From Prochlorococcus sp. MIT 0701 (GTDB lineage: Bacteria > Cyanobacteriota > Cyanobacteriia > PCC-6307 > Cyanobiaceae): DNA of 64,000 nt. Within the stretch, counting starts at the first letter, position 1. Each line of letters begins with the position of its first letter. Shown one piece after another: positions 27,331 to 37,378 of this stretch. Location of the stretch: positions 62,001 to 126,000 of the forward strand of contig NZ_JNBA01000027.1 of assembly GCF_000760295.1 (NCBI RefSeq), given 5' to 3'. A program made the translations under genes and the position numbers. The notes beneath the pieces are model-generated. The model did no database searches. It was not told the origin of the DNA and worked only from the letters and a program-made list of their open reading frames with translations.

Positions 27331-28113
27331 TCACATTCCGTTAATGCAGTAACCGGCATCCACATAGAGCGTCTGACCGGAGATACCACTGGAAAGATCG
27401 CTCAACAAGAACGCGGCTGTATTGCCAACTTCGAGCTGGGTCACAGTGCGACGCAAGGGAGCCTTTTCTTCAACGTTATGGATCATCTCGAGGATGCCGC
27501 CGATCGCAGAACTAGCCAAGGTGCGAATTGGACCGGCACTGATCGCATTCACACGTACCTGCTTATCAGGGCCCAGTTCTGCAGAGAGATAACGCACTGA
27601 AGCCTCCAGAGCGGCCTTTGCCACACCCATCACGTTGTAATTAGGAATGGCACGATCTGCACCGAGATAGGTCAACGTCACAACCCCTGCACCGTCACTA
27701 AACAAAGGCTTGGCGTGATGACAAAGCGGTGCCAGCGAGTAGGCACTGATCTCCAAGGCGCGTGCAAATCCCTCGGCCGAGGTGGCGCTGTAATCACCCA
27801 CCAATTCTTCCTTTCCTGCAAAGGCAAGACAATGAACCAGACCATCCAACTGGCCCCACTGCTTGGCAATCTCAGCAAACACCTCCTCGATCTGATTGCC
27901 GTCCTGCACATTCAAAGGCAGAAACAAACTGGGCTCTAGAGGAGCAGTGAGATCGCGCACCTTGCCTTCCGAACGGCCCCTTTCATCCGCTAAATAGGTA
28001 ATGCCCAGCTCAGCGCCGGCTGCTTTCAACTGTTGAGCGATGCCCCAGGCAATGGAACGGTTGTTGGCGATACCAGTGACGAGGATCTTCTTACCGCTTA
28101 GATCGAGAAGCAT
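27331..28113 (-). CDS. fabI: Enoyl-[acyl-carrier-protein] reductase (NADH)
   Basis: FabI reduces trans-2-enoyl-ACP, the last step of each elongation round in type II fatty acid synthesis. I start it at the ATG at 28113, giving 260 residues beginning MLLDLSGKKILVTGIANNRS, the standard length and N-terminus; the open frame reaches 28137. The divergent SDR glycine pattern (GIANNRSIAWGIA), the catalytic YNVMGVAKAAL (Tyr-x6-Lys) and the QTLYVDAGYCINGM C-terminus are typical. It heads a minus-strand run with hisB and the carotenoid oxygenase. Confidence 0.95.
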   Translation of the reverse strand: MLLDLSGKKILVTGIANNRSIAWGIAQQLKAAGAELGITYLADERGRSEGKVRDLTAPLEPSLFLPLNVQDGNQIEEVFAEIAKQWGQLDGLVHCLAFAGKEELVGDYSATSAEGFARALEISAYSLAPLCHHAKPLFSDGAGVVTLTYLGADRAIPNYNVMGVAKAALEASVRYLSAELGPDKQVRVNAISAGPIRTLASSAIGGILEMIHNVEEKAPLRRTVTQLEVGNTAAFLLSDLSSGISGQTLYVDAGYCINGM

Positions 28114-28212
28114 CAGAGCGAACGAACTAGGGAACATTGGCAGCGATTCTCTCCCATGCCACGCCGAGTTTCACTGGATAACCCGAATAAGGTCGCCAAG
28201 ATTTCTATTCGA

Positions 28213-28776
28213 TCAGCTTCCGGACGAGTTGCCGTTTAGCAACTCCTCCTGACGCCTCCTCTCTTCTTCTGGATCCCTGAGCAGGTCTTCTTCCTCCAAA
28301 GCGGGCAATCTCAAAGGCTTCACCTGATCAGCAGCACGGGGCGGCTCCTGCCAGAGCCATCTCGCCGTAGAGGCCCGTTCAAGACAGAGAGCCTTCAGCT
28401 CACGCTTCAAGGCATGGCGGACATCCCCGCGGGCCACTACCACGAAAAATTCCTTACGGGACGCAAGGCCTGAGCTGAATGGGGCATTGCCATTGCCGTT
28501 AAAGAGTCGTGCAGGGTCTGGCAACCAACGGGGCGTACAGATGGCTGGATCACTGGTGTCCGTTTCGAGAAAGAGATGCACGCCATAGCCATCAGGCTCA
28601 CTCACCACCGCCAGGCCGTCATGAGCTTGATGCCGCTGCAAGGGATAAATAGCCCAGCTGGGTTCTGAAGACGACGTCATACAGCCGTTAAGGACTACGG
28701 CCAAAGCCCCTAGCAAGAAGGTCTTACCTTTTGCATTGACTTGCTTCAAGGCATTGATGCCGCCATGCGAAGTCAT
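28213..28776 (-). CDS. Putative lipoprotein, conserved hypothetical
   Basis: I do not recognise a family. The 187-residue product has a basic N-terminus and a hydrophobic stretch TFLLGALAVVLNGCMTSS ending in a lipobox-like LNGC at about residue 32, so it is probably a lipoprotein. The C-terminal 30 residues are strongly acidic and then basic (EEEDLLRDPEEERRRQEELL), a charged helix. Its start lies 34 bp from the divergent thioredoxin-fold gene. Confidence 0.65.
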   Translation of the reverse strand: MTSHGGINALKQVNAKGKTFLLGALAVVLNGCMTSSSEPSWAIYPLQRHQAHDGLAVVSEPDGYGVHLFLETDTSDPAICTPRWLPDPARLFNGNGNAPFSSGLASRKEFFVVVARGDVRHALKRELKALCLERASTARWLWQEPPRAADQVKPLRLPALEEEDLLRDPEEERRRQEELLNGNSSGS

Positions 28777-28809
28777 CCTGAATCAGCATTGAAGGGCTGC
28801 TTTCCCAAC

Positions 28810-29430
28810 ATGGCCCTCACTCCCTCCACGATGCTGCCTCTCGGTACCCCCTTACCGTCGTTTGAATTGGACGTGGTACCCGGTACCAATCTTGAGATCG
28901 ATGGCGGGCTTGGCGCCCTGAACACAATCAGCACAAGCACCCTCCCAACCAAGCCCCTACTGCTGATGGCGCTCTGCGCCCACTGCCCTTTCGTGAAACA
29001 CATTGAAAAAGAACTGACCCATCTTGATCAGGACTACGGAGATTCCGTGCAGCTACTGGCTATCGCAAGCAACAGTCTGATCACTCATCCCCAAGACGGG
29101 CCTGAGCAGCTCGCCGCTCAGGCCAAGCAACAAGGCTGGCGGTTCCCATATCTACTGGATACTGACCAAAGCCTCGCCAAGGCCCTACAAGCCGCCTGCA
29201 CACCAGACTTCTTCCTATTTGCCCCCTCTCCACAAGGACTGCAGCGACTCTGCTACCGCGGCCAACTGGATAACAGCCGCCCCGGGAACCATGCACCTGT
29301 GACTGGATCCGACCTACGTGCTGCCCTAGGTGCCGTTTTGAACGGCCAAGATGTATCTCCCAACCAGCAGGCCTCGATCGGCTGCAACATCAAGTGGCAC
29401 CCAGGCCAAGAACCACCCTGGTACGGCTGA
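28810..29430 (+). CDS. Thioredoxin-fold (AhpC/TSA-like) protein
   Basis: The ATG at 28810 gives 206 residues; the frame opens earlier at 28741 but that part overlaps the divergent lipoprotein gene. The fold is that of peroxiredoxin/thioredoxin-like proteins: LLLMALCAHCPFVKHIEKEL has a CAHC active site, followed by YGDSVQLLAIASNS and a C-terminal TPDFFLFAPS (cis-Pro loop). It probably acts in thiol redox chemistry; the exact partner is unknown. No signal peptide is seen, so the site is cytoplasmic. Confidence 0.85.
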   Translation: MALTPSTMLPLGTPLPSFELDVVPGTNLEIDGGLGALNTISTSTLPTKPLLLMALCAHCPFVKHIEKELTHLDQDYGDSVQLLAIASNSLITHPQDGPEQLAAQAKQQGWRFPYLLDTDQSLAKALQAACTPDFFLFAPSPQGLQRLCYRGQLDNSRPGNHAPVTGSDLRAALGAVLNGQDVSPNQQASIGCNIKWHPGQEPPWYG

Positions 29431-29484
29431 TCAGCCACTTCCTGAGCTGCTAAACCATCTTCGGCTCGGCTTAAGGTGCATCTC

Positions 29485-30711
29485 ATGCAGGTGCCCCCTT
29501 TTAGCCTTACTCAACAGCTAGCCGAACTGGGGCCTGACCTTGATGAGGCGGTCTTGCGCGTGCTGCGCAGTGGCCAATACATCGGCGGCGCCGAAATTGA
29601 ATCTTTTGAGCAAGCCTTTGCTAACTCAGTTGGCGTGCCTTATGTAGTTGGTTGCAACAGCGGCACCGATGCTTTGATCCTGGCCCTGAGGGCACTTGAC
29701 ATCGGAGCAGGAGATGAGGTGATCAGCTGTTCGTTCAGCTTTTTTGCAACTGCCGAAGCCATCAGTTCGGTAGGCGCAACACCTGTCTTCGTGGATGTCG
29801 AGCCAGACACCTATCTCATCGACCTGGAACAAATCGAAGCAGCAATAACCCCGGCCACCCGTGCCCTTCTACCGGTTCATCTTTTCGGCCGCCCCGTCAA
29901 CATGGAGCAGCTGATGGCCATAGCCAACAAACATGGGCTGAAAGTAATCGAAGATTGTGCCCAAGCCACTGGTGCAGCATGGAACGGACGGTCCGTAGGC
30001 AGTTGGGGCGATGTGGGCTGCTTCAGCTTCTTTCCCACCAAAAACCTTGGCGGCGCTGGCGATGGTGGAGCTGTCAGCACACATGACGCAAAGCTTTCTC
30101 AGCGAATGCGAGAACTCGCTGTTCACGGAATGCCTCGTCGATATTTGCATACCGAACTGGGATATAACAGCCGACTGGATGCGCTGCAAGCCGCCGTTTT
30201 AAACGTGAAGCTATCAAAACTTCCGCAATGGGTTCAAAAACGACAAGCCATCGCGACGCGTTATCAAAAGTTGCTCACAAACCTTCCTTGCCTCGAGCTT
30301 CCAGATCCAACAAAAGCAAGCCATCTACAGCATGCATGGAACCAATTCGTGGTGCGGGTAACGAGCTGCCCAATGAACCAAACCAACTCTGAGAACCTTT
30401 GCAAACCGTCAAAAAGCAATGGCAGCAATAGCCTGCCGGATAGCAGTTGCCGTGATTGGCTCAAACAAAGTCTTCTAGAACATGGCATTAACACCATCAT
30501 TTACTACCCAATCCCTATCCATCTCCAGCCGGCATATGAAGGACTACGCCAAGGCCCAGGCAGCCTGCCGGTCACTGAGCAGCTTTGCAGTCAAGTTCTG
30601 AGCTTGCCGATCTTCCCAGAATTGAGACAAGAGCAGCAGCAACAGGTTGTCTTTATGTTGCAAAAGCTGCTGAGTCCAACAAGCACAACGCAAGTGCGTG
30701 TAGTTGCTTAA
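29485..30711 (+). CDS. DegT/DnrJ/EryC1/StrS family sugar aminotransferase
   Basis: This PLP-dependent aminotransferase matches the DegT/DnrJ/EryC1 family that aminates keto-sugar nucleotides in surface-glycan synthesis. Motifs are VGCNSGTDALILALRAL, EDCAQATGAAWNGR, FSFFPTKNLGGAGDGGAV (PLP Lys in FPTKNL) and LGYNSRLDALQAAVL. The ATG at 29485 is preceded by AAGG at good distance and is preferred over the GTG at 29476. A serine/asparagine-rich insert of about 25 residues (around 299-323) is unusual for the family. It lies 54 bp after the thioredoxin-fold gene and 5' of a GT-C glycosyltransferase. Confidence 0.92.
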   Translation: MQVPPFSLTQQLAELGPDLDEAVLRVLRSGQYIGGAEIESFEQAFANSVGVPYVVGCNSGTDALILALRALDIGAGDEVISCSFSFFATAEAISSVGATPVFVDVEPDTYLIDLEQIEAAITPATRALLPVHLFGRPVNMEQLMAIANKHGLKVIEDCAQATGAAWNGRSVGSWGDVGCFSFFPTKNLGGAGDGGAVSTHDAKLSQRMRELAVHGMPRRYLHTELGYNSRLDALQAAVLNVKLSKLPQWVQKRQAIATRYQKLLTNLPCLELPDPTKASHLQHAWNQFVVRVTSCPMNQTNSENLCKPSKSNGSNSLPDSSCRDWLKQSLLEHGINTIIYYPIPIHLQPAYEGLRQGPGSLPVTEQLCSQVLSLPIFPELRQEQQQQVVFMLQKLLSPTSTTQVRVVA

Positions 30712-30978
30712 AAAGCCTTGTAGCATCGTTAAGTGTGGGTTTTTAATCAGCGACGCTGCTCGAGATCACTATCTGCCACTCACAACGGCAAGAATCATTG
30801 CAATGATAATTTCACAGGTGTAGGAGTACCTTCATTTCACAGACGGGACAGCAATTCTCATTAGCGATTTCATTCCACATCCGCTCAATGATCGAGATCT
30901 ACTCATCCCTATCAATCATGCGAGATTTGCAATTAGACCAGCAAAAAGAAACAACTAGCCAGGGCTAAATCACGGAGA

Positions 30979-32499
30979 ATGAACAAGAAAAAGATTATTC
31001 AGCCTGCTAATGATGCAAATTCAGCGGCACTTACAATATTTTCCTCGCCATCGCCAAGAAGATGGAGAATACGCCTGCTCATAATCGCCCTGATCTGCTC
31101 AGCAGCGTTCATCTTTAAAGCCTTGGTGGCGGTAAATCTCACCAGCCTTTGGAATGATGAACTCTCCACAGTAGAGAAATCCTTTCAACCATCACTAAGT
31201 TTTCTGATTGACTATTTACGTACCGATGTTCACCCCCCTTTTTATTACGTCATTCTCTGGTTAGCAGGAAAGATCTTCGGAGAAACTGTAATCGTACTGC
31301 GATCATTCTCCTGGGTCGCATATGTGGTTGGCTGTGCAGCAATAAGCGCTGCAGCCTGGAGCTATCAGAAATCATCAGTTGCATCAATCTGTGCGCTCTT
31401 ACTTTCTTGTTCAATACCTTTCACAGTTAGCTATTCAGTCGAGGGCAAAGCTTATGCATTCTTATTTGCATTGATCAGCACCGCACTAGTATTTCGGTTG
31501 CGCGTAATACAAAACAAACCTAATTCAAGCTACTTATACGTACTTACATCTGCCGCAGTAGGCCTTACTCATTATTATGGGCTTGGTCTATTAATAGCAC
31601 AAACATTAACAGACGGAATCCGTAATAAAAGCCGCCTTTTTTCTTGTGGTTGCTTAGCTCTTGTGCTGCCAAGCCTTTGGATGTTAATCAACTTAGAATT
31701 CTTGACTGGCCAAGGTGGGCGAGAATGGCTAGCGCCTACTAACCTTCTCTCCCTAAAATTACTTCAAAATCTTCTTTTAACTGCCTTAGGTCCACACTGG
31801 AAACTAGTAATTGCAATAGGTCTTGGAACCTTCCTTCTACTGAAACTCACCCAAACAAATACCTCTTCGCCCTCAGGTCTATTTCTTATACAAGCATGGG
31901 GATTAGATGCAGGACTGTTACTCTTAATAATCACTTATACAATATCTATTTGGAAGCCTTCTGCATTGCCTCGTTATTACATAGTTCTAGCACCTGCTTG
32001 CCTAGGAGTCATTAGTTGCTGGCTAGGGTCACACATACATTCCAAAGATCTGCTGCAATGGCGCGGGGTGCTTCTAACAGGAGTAATAGCAATTCTATTA
32101 TCACTTTTCTGGACGGATTCATTCCTAAGGATAGCCCCAGAAAAACCATATAAACAACGCAATGATTCAAATTATAGGGCCCTGTCGATTAACGCAGCAA
32201 CAAGCGAAATAAAACTCACGCGTGAATGCAGTGCGCTCAATGCCAGTGATTATGTACTAAGGCAAGGCAGAATATTATTGCCAGGCCCAAACTGGATTTG
32301 CATCAATAATAATAGACTGCCTAAAATCGCTTCAAAAATCAAAGGTGGCCAAGAAGTCGTAATGGCCGATAGCAAATCAAGAAACCTACGCAAGCATCGA
32401 TTACAGAAAGATGCCAAAGTGCTAGAAGGAATGGGATTCAACTGCTCTAAAGCAGAAGTGATCGAGCCTGCAAGCCAAGTCATACGTTGCTGGCGTTAG
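30979..32499 (+). CDS. GT-C fold membrane glycosyltransferase (PMT-like), AT-rich paralogue
   Basis: This 506-residue protein has about ten or more membrane helices and GT-C motifs: LTSLWNDELSTVEKSFQPS after the first helix (acidic catalytic loop), DVHPPFYYVI, and VEGKAYAFLFA. These resemble dolichyl/polyprenyl-phosphate-sugar transferases of the PMT/ArnT group. It probably moves a sugar from a polyprenyl-phosphate donor to an acceptor outside the membrane. The C-terminal part from about 410 is a soluble domain. It shares clear similarity with the protein at 59858-61387, with the same SLWxDEL, KSFQPS, HPP and EGKxYA motifs in order, but is visibly more AT-rich. Confidence 0.85.
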   Translation: MNKKKIIQPANDANSAALTIFSSPSPRRWRIRLLIIALICSAAFIFKALVAVNLTSLWNDELSTVEKSFQPSLSFLIDYLRTDVHPPFYYVILWLAGKIFGETVIVLRSFSWVAYVVGCAAISAAAWSYQKSSVASICALLLSCSIPFTVSYSVEGKAYAFLFALISTALVFRLRVIQNKPNSSYLYVLTSAAVGLTHYYGLGLLIAQTLTDGIRNKSRLFSCGCLALVLPSLWMLINLEFLTGQGGREWLAPTNLLSLKLLQNLLLTALGPHWKLVIAIGLGTFLLLKLTQTNTSSPSGLFLIQAWGLDAGLLLLIITYTISIWKPSALPRYYIVLAPACLGVISCWLGSHIHSKDLLQWRGVLLTGVIAILLSLFWTDSFLRIAPEKPYKQRNDSNYRALSINAATSEIKLTRECSALNASDYVLRQGRILLPGPNWICINNNRLPKIASKIKGGQEVVMADSKSRNLRKHRLQKDAKVLEGMGFNCSKAEVIEPASQVIRCWR

Positions 32500-32794
32500 C
32501 AAAAGGGGAATGAGCCAATAGAATGGCTATTACCATTCCTTTAGAGAAATAAGCCAGAAAGCGAACACCGGAATGGAGCCAATTACATATAGGGGTGCCT
32601 ACTGAATAGGCTAAAACAAACAACATGTCAATCACTATTCTCTATAATCTGTTCGACTAAGCAACCACAACTCACACAAGCAAGGCTACTTAAAACCCTT
32701 GCTTAATATTTGCTATTACTAGTTATTAGGCAGCACATGCAGAAATAGATACTGCTTCGCAGTCATACCAGAACAGCCAGCCTAATGGTGAGAT

Positions 32795-33355
32795 TCAGAG
32801 ACCCAACAACTGACGCGCCCGATACCAAGCGGTAATGCTCTTGCCGTCCAGAGCTTCATCACCACTAGCCAAGCAAGCATCAAATTCAGCTGGGGTCATA
32901 TGCAGCACCTCAAGATCCTCGTCTTCATCACCAGCAGGACATTCGCTCAGGGCTTTAAGGTCGCGGGCAAGAAAAAGGTGAATGACTTCATCGGAGTAGC
33001 CAGGGCAGGGCAGCATCTGCCCCAGAGAATCCCAGCGAGCTGCGCTGTAGCCAGCTTCCTCTGCCAGTTCCCGCTCCATCGAAGCCTGCGGATCTTCCCC
33101 CTCCTCAAGCGTGCCAGCAGGGAATTCCAGGATGCGTCGGGCTACTGCAAAGCGGTACTGACGAAGCACCACAACCCTGCCATCGGCTGTGATTGGCACC
33201 GCTAAGGAAGCACCGGGATGGCGAATCAGACCAAAGAGACCCTGTACCCCCATCGGCAGCTCAAAACGGTTGATCTCAAAGCGAATCTTTCTTGCCTCCA
33301 ACGCTGCTGTGGTTTCCAACAGCAGAGACGGCTCAGGGGGTGGAAGAGGCACCAT
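32795..33355 (-). CDS. Nudix hydrolase, ADP-ribose pyrophosphatase type
   Basis: The ATG at 33355 gives 186 residues; the frame extends to 33409 without conserved features. The Nudix box (GTLEEGEDPQASMERELAEEAGY, about residues 80-102) fits Gx5Ex7REUxEExGU. The upstream VVLRQYRFAVARRILEFPAG segment is typical of ADP-ribose/NADH-type Nudix enzymes such as NudF. It likely hydrolyses ADP-ribose or a related nucleotide sugar, from the family. It follows folK on the same strand with 69 bp between, so both may share a transcript. Confidence 0.9.
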   Translation of the reverse strand: MVPLPPPEPSLLLETTAALEARKIRFEINRFELPMGVQGLFGLIRHPGASLAVPITADGRVVVLRQYRFAVARRILEFPAGTLEEGEDPQASMERELAEEAGYSAARWDSLGQMLPCPGYSDEVIHLFLARDLKALSECPAGDEDEDLEVLHMTPAEFDACLASGDEALDGKSITAWYRARQLLGL

Positions 33356-33424
33356 GTTGACCACAAACAAAGAACTCCCAACATGGTGGCTGATGCCCCG
33401 ACACGGCATTGAATTGCGTCACCC

Positions 33425-34057
33425 CTATTCAAGCCAGTCCAAATCTGGGGGAATACGGCGCGGCACCTTACCCACTCCCGTTAGGGCCGCTGCAAGTGGC
33501 ACCACGACAAAACTTCGCTCAATCAGACGGGGGTGAGGAAGGGTTAGGACCTCGTGCTGAACATGTAGCGCTCCCCAGGCCAGCAAATCAAGATCCAAGG
33601 AGCGAGACCCCCAGCGGAGCAACTCTGCTTGGCGATCTCGTCCGAAGAGCTTTTCCAGGGCTAGAAGGCTGTCTAATAAGGACAGAGCAGCGGCTTCACA
33701 AGGCTGCAACAAAGCCAGTCGTGGCCCATCTACCACAAGAACAGCATTGATATAGACAGGCTGTTCGGGTGGACCGCCAACGGGGTCGGTCTCAAACAAT
33801 GGCGACCAACGACAACGCAAACCTGCAGGATTCACCTTCACGCCTGGCACCTCTCCAAGCGATGCTGAGATCCACTCATGGATGGTCTGCTCAAGCTCGG
33901 GCCGCACTGCCAGCAGGGTGGCCCGAGGAGGTCCAACCTCACTAGCCAAATTGGCTCCTAGTGCCACAGCCAAGGTGCTTGGAGCAGGATTGGCTGTGGA
34001 GGTTCCGAGCTGATCAGCGAGACTGGCAGACACGTCATCGAGCCGGGGAGACTCCAT
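33425..34057 (-). CDS. folK: 2-amino-4-hydroxy-6-hydroxymethyldihydropteridine pyrophosphokinase
   Basis: FolK transfers pyrophosphate to the pterin alcohol before its joining with para-aminobenzoate in folate synthesis. The frame is open to 34318, but the part before 34057 is the antisense of chlD and reads as non-coding; the ATG at 34057 gives 210 residues. Motifs are [31 protein letters not shown] and [15 protein letters not shown] (the signature RWG-x-R-x-x-DLD). It is back to back with chlD, with 61 bp between the proposed starts. Confidence 0.92.
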   Translation of the reverse strand: MESPRLDDVSASLADQLGTSTANPAPSTLAVALGANLASEVGPPRATLLAVRPELEQTIHEWISASLGEVPGVKVNPAGLRCRWSPLFETDPVGGPPEQPVYINAVLVVDGPRLALLQPCEAAALSLLDSLLALEKLFGRDRQAELLRWGSRSLDLDLLAWGALHVQHEVLTLPHPRLIERSFVVVPLAAALTGVGKVPRRIPPDLDWLE

Positions 34058-34118
34058 GGTTGCAAGCGGATCGGCCGTAACTGCCAACAAAAGGTCCAGC
34101 AATCGAGCAGGCCAGGAC

Positions 34119-36194
34119 ATGGCCACTCGCGCTTTTCCTCTTGCCGCAATCACAGGACATGGAACGCTCAAGCTGTCACTGCTCCTAGCAGCGGTTGATC
34201 CAGAACTGGGTGGGGTGGTGATTGCCGGCGGTCGCGGCACTGGTAAATCGGTCTTGGCTCGGGGGCTGCATGCACTGCTACCGCCAATCGATGTGCTCGA
34301 TCTCGAAGCCATTAGCAAAGATCAGCAGCCTTCAGAAATTCATCGCCCCATTGGCCTCAACCTGGACCCACAGCTCCCTGAGGAATGGGACGAAGCGACC
34401 CAACGGCTCATGACGCAGCAGGGCGCCAACCTTGAGGAGGACTCATCGGAGCCACTGCCGAGCCGTGTGATCCCAGCACCCTTTGTACAAGTTCCAATTG
34501 GCATCACTGAAGACAGACTCGTTGGCGCTGTTGACGTCACCGCCTCCCTAACCAGCGGAACCCCTGTTTTCCAACCTGGACTACTAGCAGAGGCCCATCG
34601 GGGAGTGCTCTATCTAGATGAGCTCAATCTGTTGGATGACGGCATCGTCAACCTGATGCTGGCGGCAGTGGGGGCCGGCGAAAACCGAGTAGAGCGAGAA
34701 GGCCTCAGCCTCAGCCATCCCTGCCGTCCACTACTCATTGCCACTTACAACCCTGAAGAAGGGGCAATGCGCGACCACCTACTAGACCGTTTCGCCATCG
34801 CGCTCTCCGCCGACCAGCTCATCAGCAACGAGCAACGTGTTGAGATCACCGAGGCAGTCCTGGCCCATGGCCAATGCAGTGTCAGCTTCGCTGCAAAGTG
34901 GGCCCAGGAGACCGAAGCACTAGCAACCCAGCTGATACTGGCCCGTCAATGGCTGCCGGATGTACAAATCAGCCACGCACAAATCGAATACCTGGTCAAT
35001 GAAGCCATTCGTGGAGGCGTGGAAGGGCATCGCTCCGAGCTTTATGCAGTACGTGTGGCAAGGGCCCACGCAGCTCTCAGCGGCCGAGACCAGGTTGAAG
35101 CAGACGACCTCCAAGTCGCCGTGCGGCTGGTCATTGCACCGCGTGCCTTGCAGTTGCCGCCTCAAGAAGAGCAAATGGAGCCTCCTCCACCAGAGCAACA
35201 GCAAGCACCGCCACCACCAGATCAATCGCAAGAAGACACTTCTGAAGAGGATGAAGATGATGACGAAGACAGCCCTGAAGAGCAGACAGCACCACCGGTT
35301 CCAGAAGAGTTCATGCTTGATCCAGAAGCAATCGCAATCGATCCAGACCTTTTGCTGTTTTCTGCAGCCAAGTCAAAAAGTGGAAACAGTGGGAACCGTT
35401 CGGCAGTACTCAGTGACAACCGTGGCCGCTACGTCAGGCCCATCATCCCTCGTGGCCCTGTTCGACGTATCGCCGTCGACGCGACATTAAGAGCGGCAGC
35501 CCCATATCAAAAAGCTCGTCGATCCAGACAGCCGGATCGCACAGTGATTGTTGAAGAAGGAGACCTGAGAGCCAAGTTGCTGCAGCGCAAGGCTGGTTCA
35601 CTCGTCATTTTTCTTGTAGATGCAAGCGGTTCGATGGCTCTAAATCGCATGCAGGGCGCCAAGGGAGCAGTCATTCGCTTGCTCACCGAAGCCTATGAAA
35701 ACCGAGATGAGGTTTCACTCATCCCATTCCGAGGAGAACAAGCAGAGGTTTTACTACCTCCAACCAAATCGATTACTGCAGCAAAAAGAAGGCTTGAAGT
35801 GATGCCTTGCGGTGGCGGCTCTCCTCTCGCCCATGGCCTTACCCAGGCTGCTCGTGTGGGTGCTAACGCATTGGCAAAAGGAGATCTCGCCCAAGTTGTC
35901 GTTGTTGCTATCACTGATGGACGCGGAAATGTACCTTTAGGAACCTCGTTAGGCCAACCGCAGCTCGAAGGAGAAGACCCCCCGGACTTGAAGCAAGAAT
36001 TACTTGATGTTGCAAGCCGCTATCGCAGCCTTGGAATCAAATTGCTGGTCATTGACACTGAGCGCAAATTCATCGGCAGTGGCATGGGGAAAGAGCTGGC
36101 AGAAGCTGCTGGCGGCAAATACGTACAACTACCGAAGGCCAGCGATCAAGCGATCGCTGCCATCGCTCAGGACGCGATCGGAGATCTCAAATAA
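34119..36194 (+). CDS. chlD: Magnesium chelatase subunit D
   Basis: ChlD is the AAA+/VWA subunit that, with ChlI and ChlH, inserts magnesium into protoporphyrin IX for chlorophyll. The ATG at 34119 gives 691 residues beginning [15 protein letters not shown]. An N-terminal AAA+ domain (about 1-340, including [19 protein letters not shown] and [14 protein letters not shown]) is followed by a proline/acidic linker (about 350-410) and a C-terminal VWA domain with a MIDAS ([17 protein letters not shown], about 508-524). The RGTGKS P-loop is intact, unlike some degenerate ChlD. Divergent from folK; the stop is 11 bp before the nucleoside hydrolase start, so coupling is possible. Confidence 0.95.
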   Translation: MATRAFPLAAITGHGTLKLSLLLAAVDPELGGVVIAGGRGTGKSVLARGLHALLPPIDVLDLEAISKDQQPSEIHRPIGLNLDPQLPEEWDEATQRLMTQQGANLEEDSSEPLPSRVIPAPFVQVPIGITEDRLVGAVDVTASLTSGTPVFQPGLLAEAHRGVLYLDELNLLDDGIVNLMLAAVGAGENRVEREGLSLSHPCRPLLIATYNPEEGAMRDHLLDRFAIALSADQLISNEQRVEITEAVLAHGQCSVSFAAKWAQETEALATQLILARQWLPDVQISHAQIEYLVNEAIRGGVEGHRSELYAVRVARAHAALSGRDQVEADDLQVAVRLVIAPRALQLPPQEEQMEPPPPEQQQAPPPPDQSQEDTSEEDEDDDEDSPEEQTAPPVPEEFMLDPEAIAIDPDLLLFSAAKSKSGNSGNRSAVLSDNRGRYVRPIIPRGPVRRIAVDATLRAAAPYQKARRSRQPDRTVIVEEGDLRAKLLQRKAGSLVIFLVDASGSMALNRMQGAKGAVIRLLTEAYENRDEVSLIPFRGEQAEVLLPPTKSITAAKRRLEVMPCGGGSPLAHGLTQAARVGANALAKGDLAQVVVVAITDGRGNVPLGTSLGQPQLEGEDPPDLKQELLDVASRYRSLGIKLLVIDTERKFIGSGMGKELAEAAGGKYVQLPKASDQAIAAIAQDAIGDLK

Positions 36195-36204
36195 ACGCAC
36201 AATC

Positions 36205-37338
36205 GTGCTTCGTCATCTGTTTGCCATTGCATTTTCGGCTCTTTTAATGGTCGCCTTTCCCATCGCAACGCAGGCGATGGACTGGATCATCGAAACCGAT
36301 ATGGGTGTGGATGATCAGATCTCGATTGTGTACATGGCAACCAAGTCACTCTCATCAGATGCGATCAACATCAAAGCCGTCCTAACCCAGGGCAATGGAA
36401 TGGCCCATGCCGGCCCTGCCAAAAATAACGCTGTGCGACTACTACGACTAGCTGGCCTGAAGTCAACTGAGCTGCCAGATGTGGGCACCGGTAGTCAGTA
36501 CGGACTCGATGGCTTTCATCAATATCCAGCCGACTGGAGATATAACAATGACAACCTCAGTCATGTCTCTATACCTGATTACCAGGAAGCCTGGAAAGAA
36601 CACAATCAATCCTCAGAAAGTCTGCTTAAGCAACATTTGATCCGCTCCAAAAGGACGAATCAACCCATTTCCATCCTCTCCCTTGGCACATTTACCAACA
36701 TTGCCAAAGTTCTTCATGAGAGTCCTGAACTAGGAGGACAGATCACCCAAATTATCTGCATGGCAGGAGCTGTGGATGTTCCCGGGAACCTCAGGGTTCA
36801 TGGATTTTCCGACCAGGCAAAGAACAGATTCGCTGAATTCAACGCCTGGATCGATCCCATTGCCACCAAGATGGTTATTGAATCTGGCATCCCGATCAAA
36901 TTGATCCCACTTGATGTCACCAACAAAGCATCGCTCACTAAAGATTTCCTCGAAAGATTCAAAGCAAAAACCTCAGGGGAAGCAGCCACCGCCATGGCTG
37001 AATGGTGGCAAAAAAACCTCAACCCAGAGACCGGCGAGTACTACAATTGGGACCCATTAGCAACAGCTATTGCGATCAACCCAGGTATCATTACCAAGCA
37101 GAAAGCAGTCAAAATCACTGTTCAGGCGAACACAACACTGAGCCAACAAGACGGCGATGTGATCTTTGGAGAAAAGTCAGATTTCGACATTCTCAATTGG
37201 AAAGGACATACACGGCGATCCTTCAATCCCTACAACGCAGGACGCACACAACGGAGCCACTCCGGGGAACTGGTGAATGTCATCTTTGATGCTGATATTG
37301 AACAATACGAAAAGGAGCTCATTGAGACTTTCAGCTAA
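36205..37338 (+). CDS. Exported inosine-uridine-type nucleoside hydrolase
   Basis: I start this at the GTG at 36205 (377 residues); the frame opens earlier inside chlD, which is a shadow. The N-terminus (FAIAFSALLMVAFPIATQAM) is a signal peptide, so the enzyme should be periplasmic. The family motif (usually DTDxGxDDxxA) is seen as ETDMGVDDQISI, with the first Asp replaced by Glu, and a downstream acidic site [11 protein letters not shown] (conserved Asp near the C-terminus). It cleaves the N-glycosidic bond of nucleosides, giving base and ribose, perhaps to scavenge nucleosides. It follows chlD closely but is likely functionally separate. Confidence 0.85.
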   Translation: MLRHLFAIAFSALLMVAFPIATQAMDWIIETDMGVDDQISIVYMATKSLSSDAINIKAVLTQGNGMAHAGPAKNNAVRLLRLAGLKSTELPDVGTGSQYGLDGFHQYPADWRYNNDNLSHVSIPDYQEAWKEHNQSSESLLKQHLIRSKRTNQPISILSLGTFTNIAKVLHESPELGGQITQIICMAGAVDVPGNLRVHGFSDQAKNRFAEFNAWIDPIATKMVIESGIPIKLIPLDVTNKASLTKDFLERFKAKTSGEAATAMAEWWQKNLNPETGEYYNWDPLATAIAINPGIITKQKAVKITVQANTTLSQQDGDVIFGEKSDFDILNWKGHTRRSFNPYNAGRTQRSHSGELVNVIFDADIEQYEKELIETFS

Positions 37339-37378
37339 AAACAACTGATCCGAACTGATGAGCAAGAACAATTTAATT

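Noticed and set aside
30712-30978. Small gene or RNA between the aminotransferase and GT-C genes
   Set aside because: No frame with a convincing start and no stable hairpin; it is treated as intergenic.
34058-34318. N-terminal extension of the folK frame
   Set aside because: It is the antisense of the chlD start, with Ser/Pro/Arg-rich translation and no FolK similarity; the ATG at 34057 fits the family.
36004-36204. N-terminal extension of the nucleoside hydrolase frame
   Set aside because: It lies within chlD in another frame; a GTG at 36205 starts exactly before a clean signal peptide.
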